Source of the DNA: a bacterium
GTDB lineage: Bacteria > Desulfobacterota > Binatia > Binatales > Binataceae
DNA length: 64,000 nucleotides
Direction: 5' to 3'
Assembly: GCA_014896235.1 (NCBI GenBank)
Contig: JADBKU010000003.1
Coordinates: 1 to 64,000 of the forward strand
In this document: positions 53,068-61,501 of the stretch, piece after piece
Numbering within the stretch: the first letter of the stretch is position 1
How the letters are laid out: every line of letters starts with the position of its first letter
Notes under the pieces: generated by a model
The model's database searches: none
The model's input: the letters and a program-made list of their open reading frames with translations, nothing else
Told to the model about the DNA's origin: nothing
Made by a program: the position numbers and the translations under genes

Positions 53068-55503
53068 ATGGACGAACGTTACGAGCCGAGCAAAATCGAA
53101 CCTTTCTGGCGCGAGGAGTGGGAGCGGACCAACCTCTACTTGACGCGCGAGACGCCCGGGCGGCCGAAGTTCTATGGCCTTGAGATGTTCCCCTATCCGT
53201 CGGGCGACGGTTTGTCGGTCGGCCATCTGCACAACTACGTGCCGTGCGACGTAATCGGCCGCTACAAGCGGATGGCCGGCTTCAACGTGCTGCACGCGAT
53301 GGGCTGGGACGCTTTTGGCCTGCCGGCCGAGAACGACGCCCTGCTCAAAGGATTGCATCCGAAGGAGACGGTTCCGCGCTATGCGGCAAACTTCAAGCGG
53401 CAGTTGAAGTTGGCGGGATGCGCCTACGACTGGACGCGCGAAATCAATTCGTCTTCGCCGGACTATTACCGCTGGACGCAGTGGTTCTTTTTGCTGCTGT
53501 ACAAGCGCGGCCTGGCATATCGCGCGCTGGGTTCGCAATGGTGGTGCGAGAAGTGCCGGACGATCCTGGCCAATGAGCAAGTGGTCAACGGATGCTGCTG
53601 GCGGCATACGGAAACGCCGGTCAGCAAAAAAGACCTCGAGCAGTGGTACTTCAAGATCACCGATTACGCCGACCGACTGCTCGCCGACCTCGACGGAATC
53701 GATTGGCCCGAGCCGATCAAGCTGATGCAGCGCAACTGGATCGGCCGGTCGGAGGGCGCGGAGCTGGCGTTCCCCGTCACGGGCCATCCGGGCAAGGAGG
53801 TGCGGTTTTTCACCACCCGGCCCGATACGGTCTTCGGCGTGTCGTTCATGGTGCTGGCCCCCGAGCATCCGCTGGTCGCCGAAATCGTCACGCCGCAGGC
53901 GCGGGCGGCGGTCGAAGAATACGTGGCGCAGACGCGGCGGCAGAGCGAGATCGAACGGCTTTCGACGGTCAAGGAGAAGACCGGCGTCTTCACCGGCGCT
54001 TACGCACGCAATCTTTTCACCGGCAAGGACGTGCCGATCTGGATCGCCGATTACGTGCTGATGGGCTACGGCACCGGCGCGATCATGGCGGCGCCGGGCG
54101 AGGACGAGCGCGACTTCGCCTTCGCGCAGAAATACGGGCTGGAAATTCCGGTCGTAACCGCTCCGGCCGACGGCTCGACGCCGCCGGCCGGTCGGGCGTT
54201 CACCGAACGTGGAATCGCGATCAACTCGGGCTTCCTCAACGGGATGAAGACCGACGACGCGATTCGCGCCGTCTGCAAATACGCCGAGGAGCATGGATTC
54301 GGACGCGCCACGGTCAGCTACCGGATGCGCGACTGGCTGATTTCGCGCCAGCGCTACTGGGGATGTCCGATTCCGATCGTCTACTGCGCGAAAGACGGGA
54401 TTGTGCCCGTACCGGAAGATCAGTTGCCGGTCGTGCTGCCCGATATGAAGGATTATCAGCCGTCAGGGACAGGGCGATCGCCGCTCGCCAACGTGCCCGA
54501 GTTCGTCAACACGACCTGTCCGAAATGCGGCGGTCCGGCCGAACGCGAAACCGACACACTCGACGGCTTTGCCTGCTCGTCGTGGTACTACCTGCGCTTC
54601 GCTTCGCCGCACTATGACAAAGCGCCGTTCGAGCCGCGGGCGGGCAAATACTGGCTGCCGGTCGATCTTTACGTCGGCGGGGCCGAGCACGCCGTGATGC
54701 ATCTGCTGTACGCGCGGATGTGGACCAAGGTGATGTTCGACGCCGGGCTGGTGGAGTTCAAAGAACCGTTTCCCGTGCTGCGTAACCAGGGGATGATCTG
54801 GGCCGCCGACGGCCAGAAGATGTCCAAGAGCAAGGGCAATGTGGTCACGCCGGACGCGATGGTCGAAAAGTACGGCGCCGACGCGCTGCGGCTGTGGGAA
54901 CTATTCATGGGGCCGTTCGAGGAGGCGACCAACTGGAACGAGACCGGAGTCGCCGGAACCGCGCGGTATTTGCAACGGGTTTGGGCGATGATGCGCCGGT
55001 ACGTCGCCGCCGGATGTCCGGAAGGCGCGCCGTCGGCCGAGACCGTCAAGCGCGCGCACAAGACGATCAAAATCGTGACCGATCACGTCGAGCGGATGCG
55101 CTTCAATACGGCGCTGGCCGCGCTGATGGATCAGCTCAACTATCTGGCGAAGCTGGAGCCGGAGCAGTTGGGGCGCCATACGATCGAATCCTACGTCCTG
55201 ATGCTCGCGCCGATGGCTCCGTTTGTGGGAGAGGAATTCTGGCGCGAACTGGGCCATCAGAGTTCGATCCATTTGGAGCCATGGCCGAAGTTCGATCCGG
55301 CGCTGACCGTCGATGAAACCGTCACGGTCGTCGTGCAGATCAACGGCAAGGTGCGGGATCGGCTGGAAATCGAGGCCGGCGCGGCGGAAGAGGACGTTCG
55401 CGCCCGCGCTCTGGCGAGCGAGGCGGTCCGGCGCAATCTCGACGGCAAGACCCCGAAAAAAGTCATTTACGTTCCGAACAAGCTGGTGAGCATCGTCGCG
55501 TGA
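53068..55503 (+). CDS. leuS: Leucyl-tRNA synthetase
   Basis: Charges tRNA-Leu. From ATG 53068 (MDERYEPSKIEPFWREEWERTNLYLT) it is 811 residues, slightly shorter than the common 860. The class I HIGH-like motif is PYPSGDGLSVGHLHNYVPCD, the KMSKS motif is DGQKMSKSKGNVVTPDAM, and the editing (CP1) domain lies between, including TTRPDTVFGVSFMVLAPEHP and MGYGTGAIMAAPGEDERDF. Zinc-binding TCPKCGGPAERETDTLDGF is present. A TTG 21 bases upstream is an alternative start. Monocistronic as far as seen. Confidence 0.97.
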   Translation: MDERYEPSKIEPFWREEWERTNLYLTRETPGRPKFYGLEMFPYPSGDGLSVGHLHNYVPCDVIGRYKRMAGFNVLHAMGWDAFGLPAENDALLKGLHPKETVPRYAANFKRQLKLAGCAYDWTREINSSSPDYYRWTQWFFLLLYKRGLAYRALGSQWWCEKCRTILANEQVVNGCCWRHTETPVSKKDLEQWYFKITDYADRLLADLDGIDWPEPIKLMQRNWIGRSEGAELAFPVTGHPGKEVRFFTTRPDTVFGVSFMVLAPEHPLVAEIVTPQARAAVEEYVAQTRRQSEIERLSTVKEKTGVFTGAYARNLFTGKDVPIWIADYVLMGYGTGAIMAAPGEDERDFAFAQKYGLEIPVVTAPADGSTPPAGRAFTERGIAINSGFLNGMKTDDAIRAVCKYAEEHGFGRATVSYRMRDWLISRQRYWGCPIPIVYCAKDGIVPVPEDQLPVVLPDMKDYQPSGTGRSPLANVPEFVNTTCPKCGGPAERETDTLDGFACSSWYYLRFASPHYDKAPFEPRAGKYWLPVDLYVGGAEHAVMHLLYARMWTKVMFDAGLVEFKEPFPVLRNQGMIWAADGQKMSKSKGNVVTPDAMVEKYGADALRLWELFMGPFEEATNWNETGVAGTARYLQRVWAMMRRYVAAGCPEGAPSAETVKRAHKTIKIVTDHVERMRFNTALAALMDQLNYLAKLEPEQLGRHTIESYVLMLAPMAPFVGEEFWRELGHQSSIHLEPWPKFDPALTVDETVTVVVQINGKVRDRLEIEAGAAEEDVRARALASEAVRRNLDGKTPKKVIYVPNKLVSIVA

Positions 55504-55630
55504 TTTAGAGCAGCGGTCCGTCACGGCTCGATACCGATTGCGATCTTGAGATTGCGGGCGCGCGCTTGATGCGGCGGGCGCGGGCATGCGATGGTCGGGC
55601 AAAAGTCCGGCGATCCAGGAGGCTTCAGTC

Positions 55631-56398
55631 ATGGCCGACGACGTGCTCAAGGTCGAACGTCATCCGAATTACGTAACGCTCATTCTTAATCGTCCCGAGA
55701 AGCGCAACGCCCTCAATCAGGCGCTTTTCGAGGCGCTCGATCGCGAACTCGAGACAATCGAAAAATCGCCCGACGTGCGCGCGGTCGTGCTGCGCGGCGA
55801 GGGCCGCGCGTTCTGTTCCGGAATAGATTTGCGCGAGATCGGGCAGATTGGCGGCGCCGGCGGCGTCACGCCCGAAAAAGTCTTCAGCCGCATCGAAAAA
55901 CTGCCCGTGCCGACGATCGCGGCGGTGCAGGGCGATACGCTTACCGGCGGGCTGGTGCTGGCCCTGACCTGCGATCTGCGAATCGCAGGCGCGGGCGCGA
56001 GGCTTGGGATGACGCCGGCGCGCATCGGCTATCTGCCGACGTTCCAGATCTTTCGCCGCTTCGTCGAGACCGTCGGACCGGCGAACACCGCCGAAATCAT
56101 GTACCTGGCCGATCCGCTCGACGCCGCGCGAGCGCGCGAAATCGGATTGGTTCACAAGGTCGTGGCCGACGCCGAACTGCCCGCCGCCGCCGATGCGTGG
56201 GCGGCGAAAATCGCCGGCAACGCTCCTCTTTCCGTACGCGCGATGAAAATGAGTATCCGGCGCGTGATGAGCAAGGCGTTCGACGTCGAGCACAAGGATA
56301 TCGACGAGTTGGGCAACAAGGTGCGCACCAGCAACGACGCCAAAGAGGGCGTGCGCGCGTTCCTCGAAAAGCGCAAGCCGGTCTGGCGCGGAGAGTGA
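55631..56398 (+). CDS. Enoyl-CoA hydratase/isomerase family protein (copy 1)
   Basis: Crotonase-fold protein of 255 residues from MADDVLKVERHPNYVTLILNRPEKRNALNQALFEALD. The oxyanion-hole segments are GEGRAFCSGIDLREIG (about 60-75) and AVQGDTLTGGLVLALTCDLRIAG. Where many hydratases have Glu near ACDLRIA...M, here TPARIGYLPTFQIFRRFVETVG lies in the second catalytic region, so hydration, isomerisation or hydrolysis cannot be separated. The next gene is a tandem paralog. No thiolase or CoA ligase is adjacent. Confidence 0.87.
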   Translation: MADDVLKVERHPNYVTLILNRPEKRNALNQALFEALDRELETIEKSPDVRAVVLRGEGRAFCSGIDLREIGQIGGAGGVTPEKVFSRIEKLPVPTIAAVQGDTLTGGLVLALTCDLRIAGAGARLGMTPARIGYLPTFQIFRRFVETVGPANTAEIMYLADPLDAARAREIGLVHKVVADAELPAAADAWAAKIAGNAPLSVRAMKMSIRRVMSKAFDVEHKDIDELGNKVRTSNDAKEGVRAFLEKRKPVWRGE

Positions 56399-56484
56399 AC
56401 CGCCGTGCTTGAAGCGTCCGCCGGGCGCGTGCGATGCTCGGGGCCGAATTCGCGATAATCGCGTCCGTCGAAGGAGCTACCGAG

Positions 56485-57255
56485 ATGTCCGATCAATTGT
56501 TCCAGGTGGAGCGTCACGACAGCTATGTGACCTTCACCATGAATCGTCCGGAGAAACGCAATTCGCTCAACGAACCGCTGCTTAAGCATCTCGATGAAGC
56601 GATCGCGTCGGTCGAAAACGACAAAGGCGTGCGTGCGGTGATCCTGCGCGGCAACGGCCGCGCTTTCTGCGCGGGTATCGATTTGGCCGAGGCGGAGCGC
56701 CTCGAAGGCGGACACAATCCGGTCAGCCTGGAGCGAATTTTCAAGCGGCTCGAACATCTGCCAGTGCCCGTGATCGCCGCGGTGCAGGGCGCCGCGCTGG
56801 CGGGCGGATGCGAACTGGCGCTGCATTGCGATCTGCGCGTCGCCGCCGACGATCTGCGGATGGGTATGACGGTCGCGCGGGTCGGATTGGTCGTGCCCTA
56901 CAACTTCATCCGCAAGTTGATCGAGATTATCGGCGCGGCCAACACCGCGCAGATTCTTTATACCGCCGAGCCGGTGGACGCGAATCGCGCGCTGCAGATG
57001 GGGATGGTGCACGAAGTCGTGCCCGCCGCGAATCTTGACGCGGCCGCTGTGAAGTGGGCGGAGAAGGTTGCGAGCAACGCGCCGTTGTCGCTGCGCACGA
57101 TGAAGATGAGCATGCGGCGTTCGCTCGACAACTCTAACGACGCCTGGCACGACGACATCCTGGAAATGGGTCGGATGGTGCGCGCGAGCAAGGACGCCAA
57201 GGAGGGAATTCGCGCCTTCCTCGAAAAGCGCAAGCCGGTCTGGAAGGCCGAGTAG
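56485..57255 (+). CDS. Enoyl-CoA hydratase/isomerase family protein (copy 2)
   Basis: A 256-residue paralog of the preceding gene: MSDQLFQVERHDSYVTFTMNRPEKRNSLNEPLLKHLDE, GNGRAFCAGIDLAEAERLEGG, and AVQGAALAGGCELALHCDLRVAADDLRMGMTVARVGLVVPYNFIRKLIE. The shared ends (KDAKEGIRAFLEKRKPVWKAE against ...KPVWRGE) show a recent tandem duplication. AAGGAG is 9-14 bases upstream of the ATG. It ends before the bidirectional terminator shared with galT. Confidence 0.87.
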   Translation: MSDQLFQVERHDSYVTFTMNRPEKRNSLNEPLLKHLDEAIASVENDKGVRAVILRGNGRAFCAGIDLAEAERLEGGHNPVSLERIFKRLEHLPVPVIAAVQGAALAGGCELALHCDLRVAADDLRMGMTVARVGLVVPYNFIRKLIEIIGAANTAQILYTAEPVDANRALQMGMVHEVVPAANLDAAAVKWAEKVASNAPLSLRTMKMSMRRSLDNSNDAWHDDILEMGRMVRASKDAKEGIRAFLEKRKPVWKAE

Positions 57256-57279
57256 GGTTTTCCGCATCAAAGAAGGATC

Positions 57280-57314
57280 AAACGGCCCGGCGGAGAGCTT
57301 CACCGGGCCGTTTT
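57280..57314. terminator. Bidirectional terminator
   Basis: A perfect 11-base inverted repeat, AAACGGCCCGG (57280-57290) with CCGGGCCGTTT (57303-57313), loop of 12 bases, followed by a further T and TTCG. It separates the convergent enoyl-CoA hydratase and galT genes. Confidence 0.85.
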
Positions 57315-57341
57315 CGTTCGGAAACGCGCGGGATTGGGAGT

Positions 57342-58373
57342 TTATCCGCGCGCGAGCGCTTTGCGCAGCGCGGCGACGTTTTGCGGCAGCACGCTCGGCA
57401 GATTCAACGTTCCCGCGACGTTCGAGTATGGATATAGGCGGCCGTTTACGTGCGCGTGCAAGGGCAGCGCCGGATCCTGGTGTATTTCATAATCGAGCGG
57501 CAGCGGTCCAAGGATGCGCAGAATTCGGAAGAGCGCGCGGGCGAACCGCCGCAGGAGGTCTTCAGGCAAATCGACCAGCAGCCCTTTGTATTCTGGAATC
57601 ACGATATCGTAGCTGCGCGGAAAAGCGCCGATCGGGCTGGAATAGCTCACAATCGGGCCGTCGCGCTCGATCAGCAATCCGAGACGCTCGACCAGTTCGA
57701 GCAGTTCCGGCCACCATCCGGGATGCTCGCGCTGCGCCCGCACCTCGGCTTCGACGGCGGGGAGCGGCGAGGGCGAACCGATCAGTTGCTGATGCGGATG
57801 AGGCTGCGACGCTCCGGATTCGCGTCCCTGGTTCTTGCGTACGACCACCGAGTGAACGGCGGGATTCGCAAAAATCTGACGCATCAGCCGGACGTCAGTT
57901 TTGATCAGTTCGAAAAAATGCTTTTCGCCGAGCATCGCCGTGAAGGTGAGATCGTTGACCGAGCGCGGACGGTCGATGAAATGGCGCGGGTCTTCGACCA
58001 CCACCCATGATTCGTTGCGGCCGCCGGTGAGCGTTTCCGGGATACGCGGAAAGAGGTTATTGAATGCGCGGATTATCCACGTGGCGCCCGCGATCGCGCC
58101 CGCGCCGCTCCATTCCGCAAATTCCGCTGGAGTGAGCCGCAGCGCTTCAGGCGGCGCCTGATGCTCGTTGCCGGGACAAAACGGGCAGGCGCGAACGGCA
58201 TTGTGCAAGGTTTCCGGATCGAGCGGCGGCGGGTCGGGCTTGAGTTCGTCGCGTCCGCCGAGCGTGAAGGCGAAGCTCTTGCCGCGAACGTCAACGACGT
58301 ATGAAATCACCCCGGTGACCGGATTTTTGATCCATACCAGGGCGCCATCGCGCAATTCATATTCCAGAGTCAT
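57342..58373 (-). CDS. Galactose-1-phosphate uridylyltransferase family protein
   Basis: GalT-like HIT-superfamily enzyme of 343 residues, transferring UMP between UDP-glucose and galactose 1-phosphate or a similar pair. The zinc-binding CPFC is at 63-66. The active-site HPHQQ (192-196) carries the catalytic His of the His-Pro-His motif. NLFPRIPE, PHPHQQL and the C-terminal HAHVNGRLYPYSNVAGTLN are family marks. No galK, galE or galM is nearby, so it may instead act on another sugar phosphate, as some GalT relatives do. It is the last gene before the leader of the serine operon, on the opposite strand. Confidence 0.82.
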   Translation of the reverse strand: MTLEYELRDGALVWIKNPVTGVISYVVDVRGKSFAFTLGGRDELKPDPPPLDPETLHNAVRACPFCPGNEHQAPPEALRLTPAEFAEWSGAGAIAGATWIIRAFNNLFPRIPETLTGGRNESWVVVEDPRHFIDRPRSVNDLTFTAMLGEKHFFELIKTDVRLMRQIFANPAVHSVVVRKNQGRESGASQPHPHQQLIGSPSPLPAVEAEVRAQREHPGWWPELLELVERLGLLIERDGPIVSYSSPIGAFPRSYDIVIPEYKGLLVDLPEDLLRRFARALFRILRILGPLPLDYEIHQDPALPLHAHVNGRLYPYSNVAGTLNLPSVLPQNVAALRKALARG

Positions 58374-58485
58374 GGCGGTTGATGATCTTTAAGCATGCGC
58401 GCACGCGGGCTTTCAACGCGCGGGGCGGGAAATCACGAAAAACTATCCGTCACAGCATCGCGGCGACGATGGAAGATGCGGGCGC

Positions 58486-58671
58486 TTGACTGGATTAACC
58501 CGCTCCATTACCTTTTATCTAGGGACGCGGCTTAAACGCGCGTGACTTAGCATACGGGGTCTGGCGTTCCGCGAAAGCGGACACCAGGCTTTTTTTTGGC
58601 CCGCCCCGTCGTAAAAGTGGATATTGGAGCATCCGCGCTGTAACCATGAGCAGGATCGCGTTCACATAGTC
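58486..58671 (+). promoter_or_regulatory. Candidate attenuated leader of the aminotransferase-serA operon
   Basis: A possible weak promoter (TTGACT at 58486-58491; 17 bases later TACCTT) is followed by a small hairpin (ACGCG/CGCGT, 58525-58543). A strong intrinsic terminator (58559-58597) then lies 75 bases before the coding start. Nothing is coded between. A terminator between promoter and a biosynthetic operon is the classic attenuator layout. A serC leader is known upstream of serine genes in alphaproteobacteria, but I cannot confirm it matches here. The sensor, if any, is not visible. Confidence 0.45.
58559..58597 (+). terminator. Intrinsic terminator with GAAA tetraloop in the serine-operon leader
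   Basis: GTCTGGCGTTCCGC (58559-58572) folds onto GCGGACACCAGGC (58577-58589) around a GAAA tetraloop with one mismatch and one bulge, followed by eight Ts (58590-58597). Confidence 0.8.
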
Positions 58672-59823
58672 GTGTCAGTCTTCAAAAAATATCTGTATAC
58701 GCCGGGGCCGGTTTCCGTGCCGCCCGAGGTTCTGCTCGAAATGGCGCGACCGATCATCCATCATCGCACGCCAGAGTTCAGCGCCGCGCTCGATAGCGCG
58801 CGCGAGCGGATGCGGCCGCTGTTCGGCACGCGGCAGGAGGTGTTGCTGCTCGCCGCCAGCGGCAGCGGCGCGATGGAAGCGGCGGTGACGAACCTGCTCG
58901 CGCCGGGCGAAGCGGCGATTTTCGTCAACGGCGGCAAGTTCGGCGAACGCTGGGGCAAATTGCTTGCCGCCCACGGGATGACCGGGCACGAAGTCAAGGT
59001 CGAATGGGGGCGGCCGGTGCGGCCTGAACAAATTCAAGAGGCCCTGCGGTCTCATCCGGAGAGCCGCGCCGTCTTCATGCAGGCGAGCGAAACCTCGACC
59101 TGCGCGATTCATCCGGTCGCGGACGTAGCGGCGGTCACCCGCCGCGGCGAGGCGCTGTTGGTGGTCGATGGCATTACTTCGGTCGGCGTGTTCGAGCAAA
59201 AGATGGACGACTGGGGCGTCGACGCCTTCCTGACCGGAAGCCAGAAGGCGCTGATGCTGCCGCCGGGACTGGCGATGATTGCGCTGTCGGAGCGCGCGCT
59301 GCAGCGAACCGCGCGCAATCGCACGCCGCGCTTTTATTTCGACCTGAATCGCGAGCTCAAGGCGCAGCGCGACGAGCATACGACGGCGTGGACGCCTGCG
59401 GTTTCGCTGATTTTCGGACTGAACAAGAGCCTCGAACTGATTCACGGCGAAACCTTGCCGCGCGTTTACGAGCGCCATCGCGTGATGGCCGAGGCGACGC
59501 GCGCGGCCGGCATGGCGCTGGGCCTCAAATTGATCGCGCCCGATTCGCCGGCGCCCGGCGTTACCGGCTTGCTGGTTCCGGACGGAATCGACAGCGGCAA
59601 AATCGTGCGGATGATGCGCGACGAGCTGGGCGTGTCGGTGCAGGGCGGGCAGGACCAGATGAAGGGTCGGCTGGTGAGGATCGGCCATATGGGTTATTTG
59701 GGGCCGTTCGACATGCTGACCGCGGCGAGCGCGCTGGAAATCGCGCTGGCGCGAATGGGGCATCGGTTTACGGCCGGCGCGGGCGTCGCCGCCGTGCATG
59801 AACGAATCGCGCGGAGCGTCTGA
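58672..59823 (+). CDS. Alanine-glyoxylate/serine-pyruvate-type aminotransferase
   Basis: PLP aminotransferase of class V, 383 residues from GTG 58672 (SVFKKYLYTPGPVSVPPEVLLEMARPIIHHRTPEF). The cofactor lysine lies in TGSQKALMLPPGLAMIALS. ASGSGAMEAAVTNLL and FVNGGKFGERW are typical of the AGT/SgaA branch. The next gene is serA, 7 bases away. In several bacteria this aminotransferase replaces SerC as phosphoserine aminotransferase in serine synthesis, and the pairing supports that. A serine-glyoxylate role is the alternative. The leader upstream suggests regulation. Confidence 0.88.
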   Translation: MSVFKKYLYTPGPVSVPPEVLLEMARPIIHHRTPEFSAALDSARERMRPLFGTRQEVLLLAASGSGAMEAAVTNLLAPGEAAIFVNGGKFGERWGKLLAAHGMTGHEVKVEWGRPVRPEQIQEALRSHPESRAVFMQASETSTCAIHPVADVAAVTRRGEALLVVDGITSVGVFEQKMDDWGVDAFLTGSQKALMLPPGLAMIALSERALQRTARNRTPRFYFDLNRELKAQRDEHTTAWTPAVSLIFGLNKSLELIHGETLPRVYERHRVMAEATRAAGMALGLKLIAPDSPAPGVTGLLVPDGIDSGKIVRMMRDELGVSVQGGQDQMKGRLVRIGHMGYLGPFDMLTAASALEIALARMGHRFTAGAGVAAVHERIARSV

Positions 59824-59830
59824 GAAAACC

Positions 59831-61426
59831 ATGGCGGAACAACTCCGCGTCCTGCTGAGCGACTCGCTGGCGCCGCAGGGCCTAGAAGTTTTCCAGCGCC
59901 ATCCTAGCCTCGCCGTCGATGTGAAGACGGGTCTCAAGCCGGCCGAACTCGCGAAGATCATTGCGCCGTACCATGCGCTGGTAATTCGCAGCGCGACGCG
60001 GGTCACGCCGGAAGTGATCGACGCCGCGGAATCGCTTCGCGTGATCGGACGCGCGGGCGTCGGCGTTGACAACGTCGATCTCGACGCTGCGACGCGGCGC
60101 GGAATCGTCGTGATGAACAGTCCGCTCGGCAACAGCGTGACCACGGCGGAGCATACGATTTCCCTGATGATGTCGCTGGCGCGGCACATTCCCGCCGCCA
60201 ACGCCGCGTTGCGCGCGGGCCGATGGGAGCGGGGGAAATTCACCGGCGTCGAGGTTTGCAACAAAACGCTCGGGGTCGTAGGCCTCGGCAATATCGGCCG
60301 AATCGTTGCGGACCGCGCGCTCGGGCTGAAGATGAAGGTGATTGGCTTCGATCCGATCTTGACCGCCGAAGCCGCAGGCAAGGCCGGAATCGAACTGGTT
60401 GGATTGGAAGAACTGTTCCGGCGCGCCGATTTTATCACCGTACACGCGCCGCTTACCGACGAAACCCGCGGTATCGTGGGCGCGGCGGCGTTCGCGCTGA
60501 TGAAGAAGGGCGTGCGCGTGATCAACTGCGCACGGGGCGGAATCGTCGATGAACGGGCGTTGCTCGACGCGCTCAATTCCGGCAAGGTCGCGGGCGCGGC
60601 GCTCGACGTGTTCGAGCAGGAACCGCCCCCGCCCGACCATCCGTTGATCCATCACGAGAACGTGATCGCGGTGCCGCACCTTGGGGCCGCTACCGGCGAG
60701 GCCCAAGTGCAGGTCGCCGTCGATATCGCGCATCAGATTGCGGACTTTTTGCTCGAGGGCACGATTCGCCACGCGGTGAATATCCCGGCGCTTTCGGTCA
60801 AGGAGTTGAAGGCGATCGAGCCGCACATGAAGCTCGCGGAAAAACTGGGCCAGCTTGCAGCGCAGCTAATCGACGAGGCGCCGAGCCAGGTCGGCGTGGC
60901 GTTCGCGGGGGAATCGGCGCAGCTTAATCCCGAGCCGATCGTTGCGGCGGCGCTCAAGGGTTTGCTCAGCAACTTCCTCGACCAGCACCTGAATGCGGTC
61001 AATGCGCCGTTTATCGCGCGCGAACGCGGCATCACGATTACCGAGACCCGGAGCAGCGAAACCACCGACTATCGCAACATGCTGACGATTTCCGTGCGCA
61101 CGGGCGCGGGGAGCCATGAAGTCACCGGCGCCGTGTTCGGCAACCGCGCGCTGCGCGTGGTGCGGATCGACGGCTACCGCGTCGAAGCGGCGCCTGAGGG
61201 CTATTTCCTGATGCTGCATAATCGCGACGTGCCCGGAGTGGTCGGCGCGGTTGGCTCGATGCTCGGCCAGGCGGGCGTCAATATCGCCGGCCTCGAACTG
61301 GGCCGCGATCGTGCGGGCGGCACCGCGCTCAGCCTGGTCGAAATCGACGGACCGCCGCCGCAGAGCGTGATCGATCAGCTCAAGACGATTCCGGCGATTA
61401 CCGCCGCTTCATTGATCCGGCTTTGA
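59831..61426 (+). CDS. serA: D-3-phosphoglycerate dehydrogenase
   Basis: First step of serine synthesis, oxidising 3-phosphoglycerate to 3-phosphohydroxypyruvate. From MAEQLRVLLSDSLAPQGLEVFQ it is 531 residues, the long form. The NAD Rossmann motif is GVVGLGNIGRIVADRALG, with the catalytic Arg, Glu and His in NCARGGIVDERALLDAL and PHLGAATGEAQVQ. An intervening allosteric domain (about 310-450) and a C-terminal ACT domain (about 455-531) suggest serine feedback. It lies 7 bases after the aminotransferase, and the two make phosphoserine from glycolysis. Confidence 0.96.
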   Translation: MAEQLRVLLSDSLAPQGLEVFQRHPSLAVDVKTGLKPAELAKIIAPYHALVIRSATRVTPEVIDAAESLRVIGRAGVGVDNVDLDAATRRGIVVMNSPLGNSVTTAEHTISLMMSLARHIPAANAALRAGRWERGKFTGVEVCNKTLGVVGLGNIGRIVADRALGLKMKVIGFDPILTAEAAGKAGIELVGLEELFRRADFITVHAPLTDETRGIVGAAAFALMKKGVRVINCARGGIVDERALLDALNSGKVAGAALDVFEQEPPPPDHPLIHHENVIAVPHLGAATGEAQVQVAVDIAHQIADFLLEGTIRHAVNIPALSVKELKAIEPHMKLAEKLGQLAAQLIDEAPSQVGVAFAGESAQLNPEPIVAAALKGLLSNFLDQHLNAVNAPFIARERGITITETRSSETTDYRNMLTISVRTGAGSHEVTGAVFGNRALRVVRIDGYRVEAAPEGYFLMLHNRDVPGVVGAVGSMLGQAGVNIAGLELGRDRAGGTALSLVEIDGPPPQSVIDQLKTIPAITAASLIRL

Positions 61427-61501
61427 CCGCGCAGACCCGATGCGGACGCGCCGCGTGAATTCGCGCGCAGCAGGCGGGCTTGCGCCAACCAGGAACCTCT
61501 T

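Noticed and set aside
58675..60585. Antisense frame of 636 codons
   Set aside because: Covers two well-supported genes (aminotransferase, serA) on the other strand and lacks any motif.
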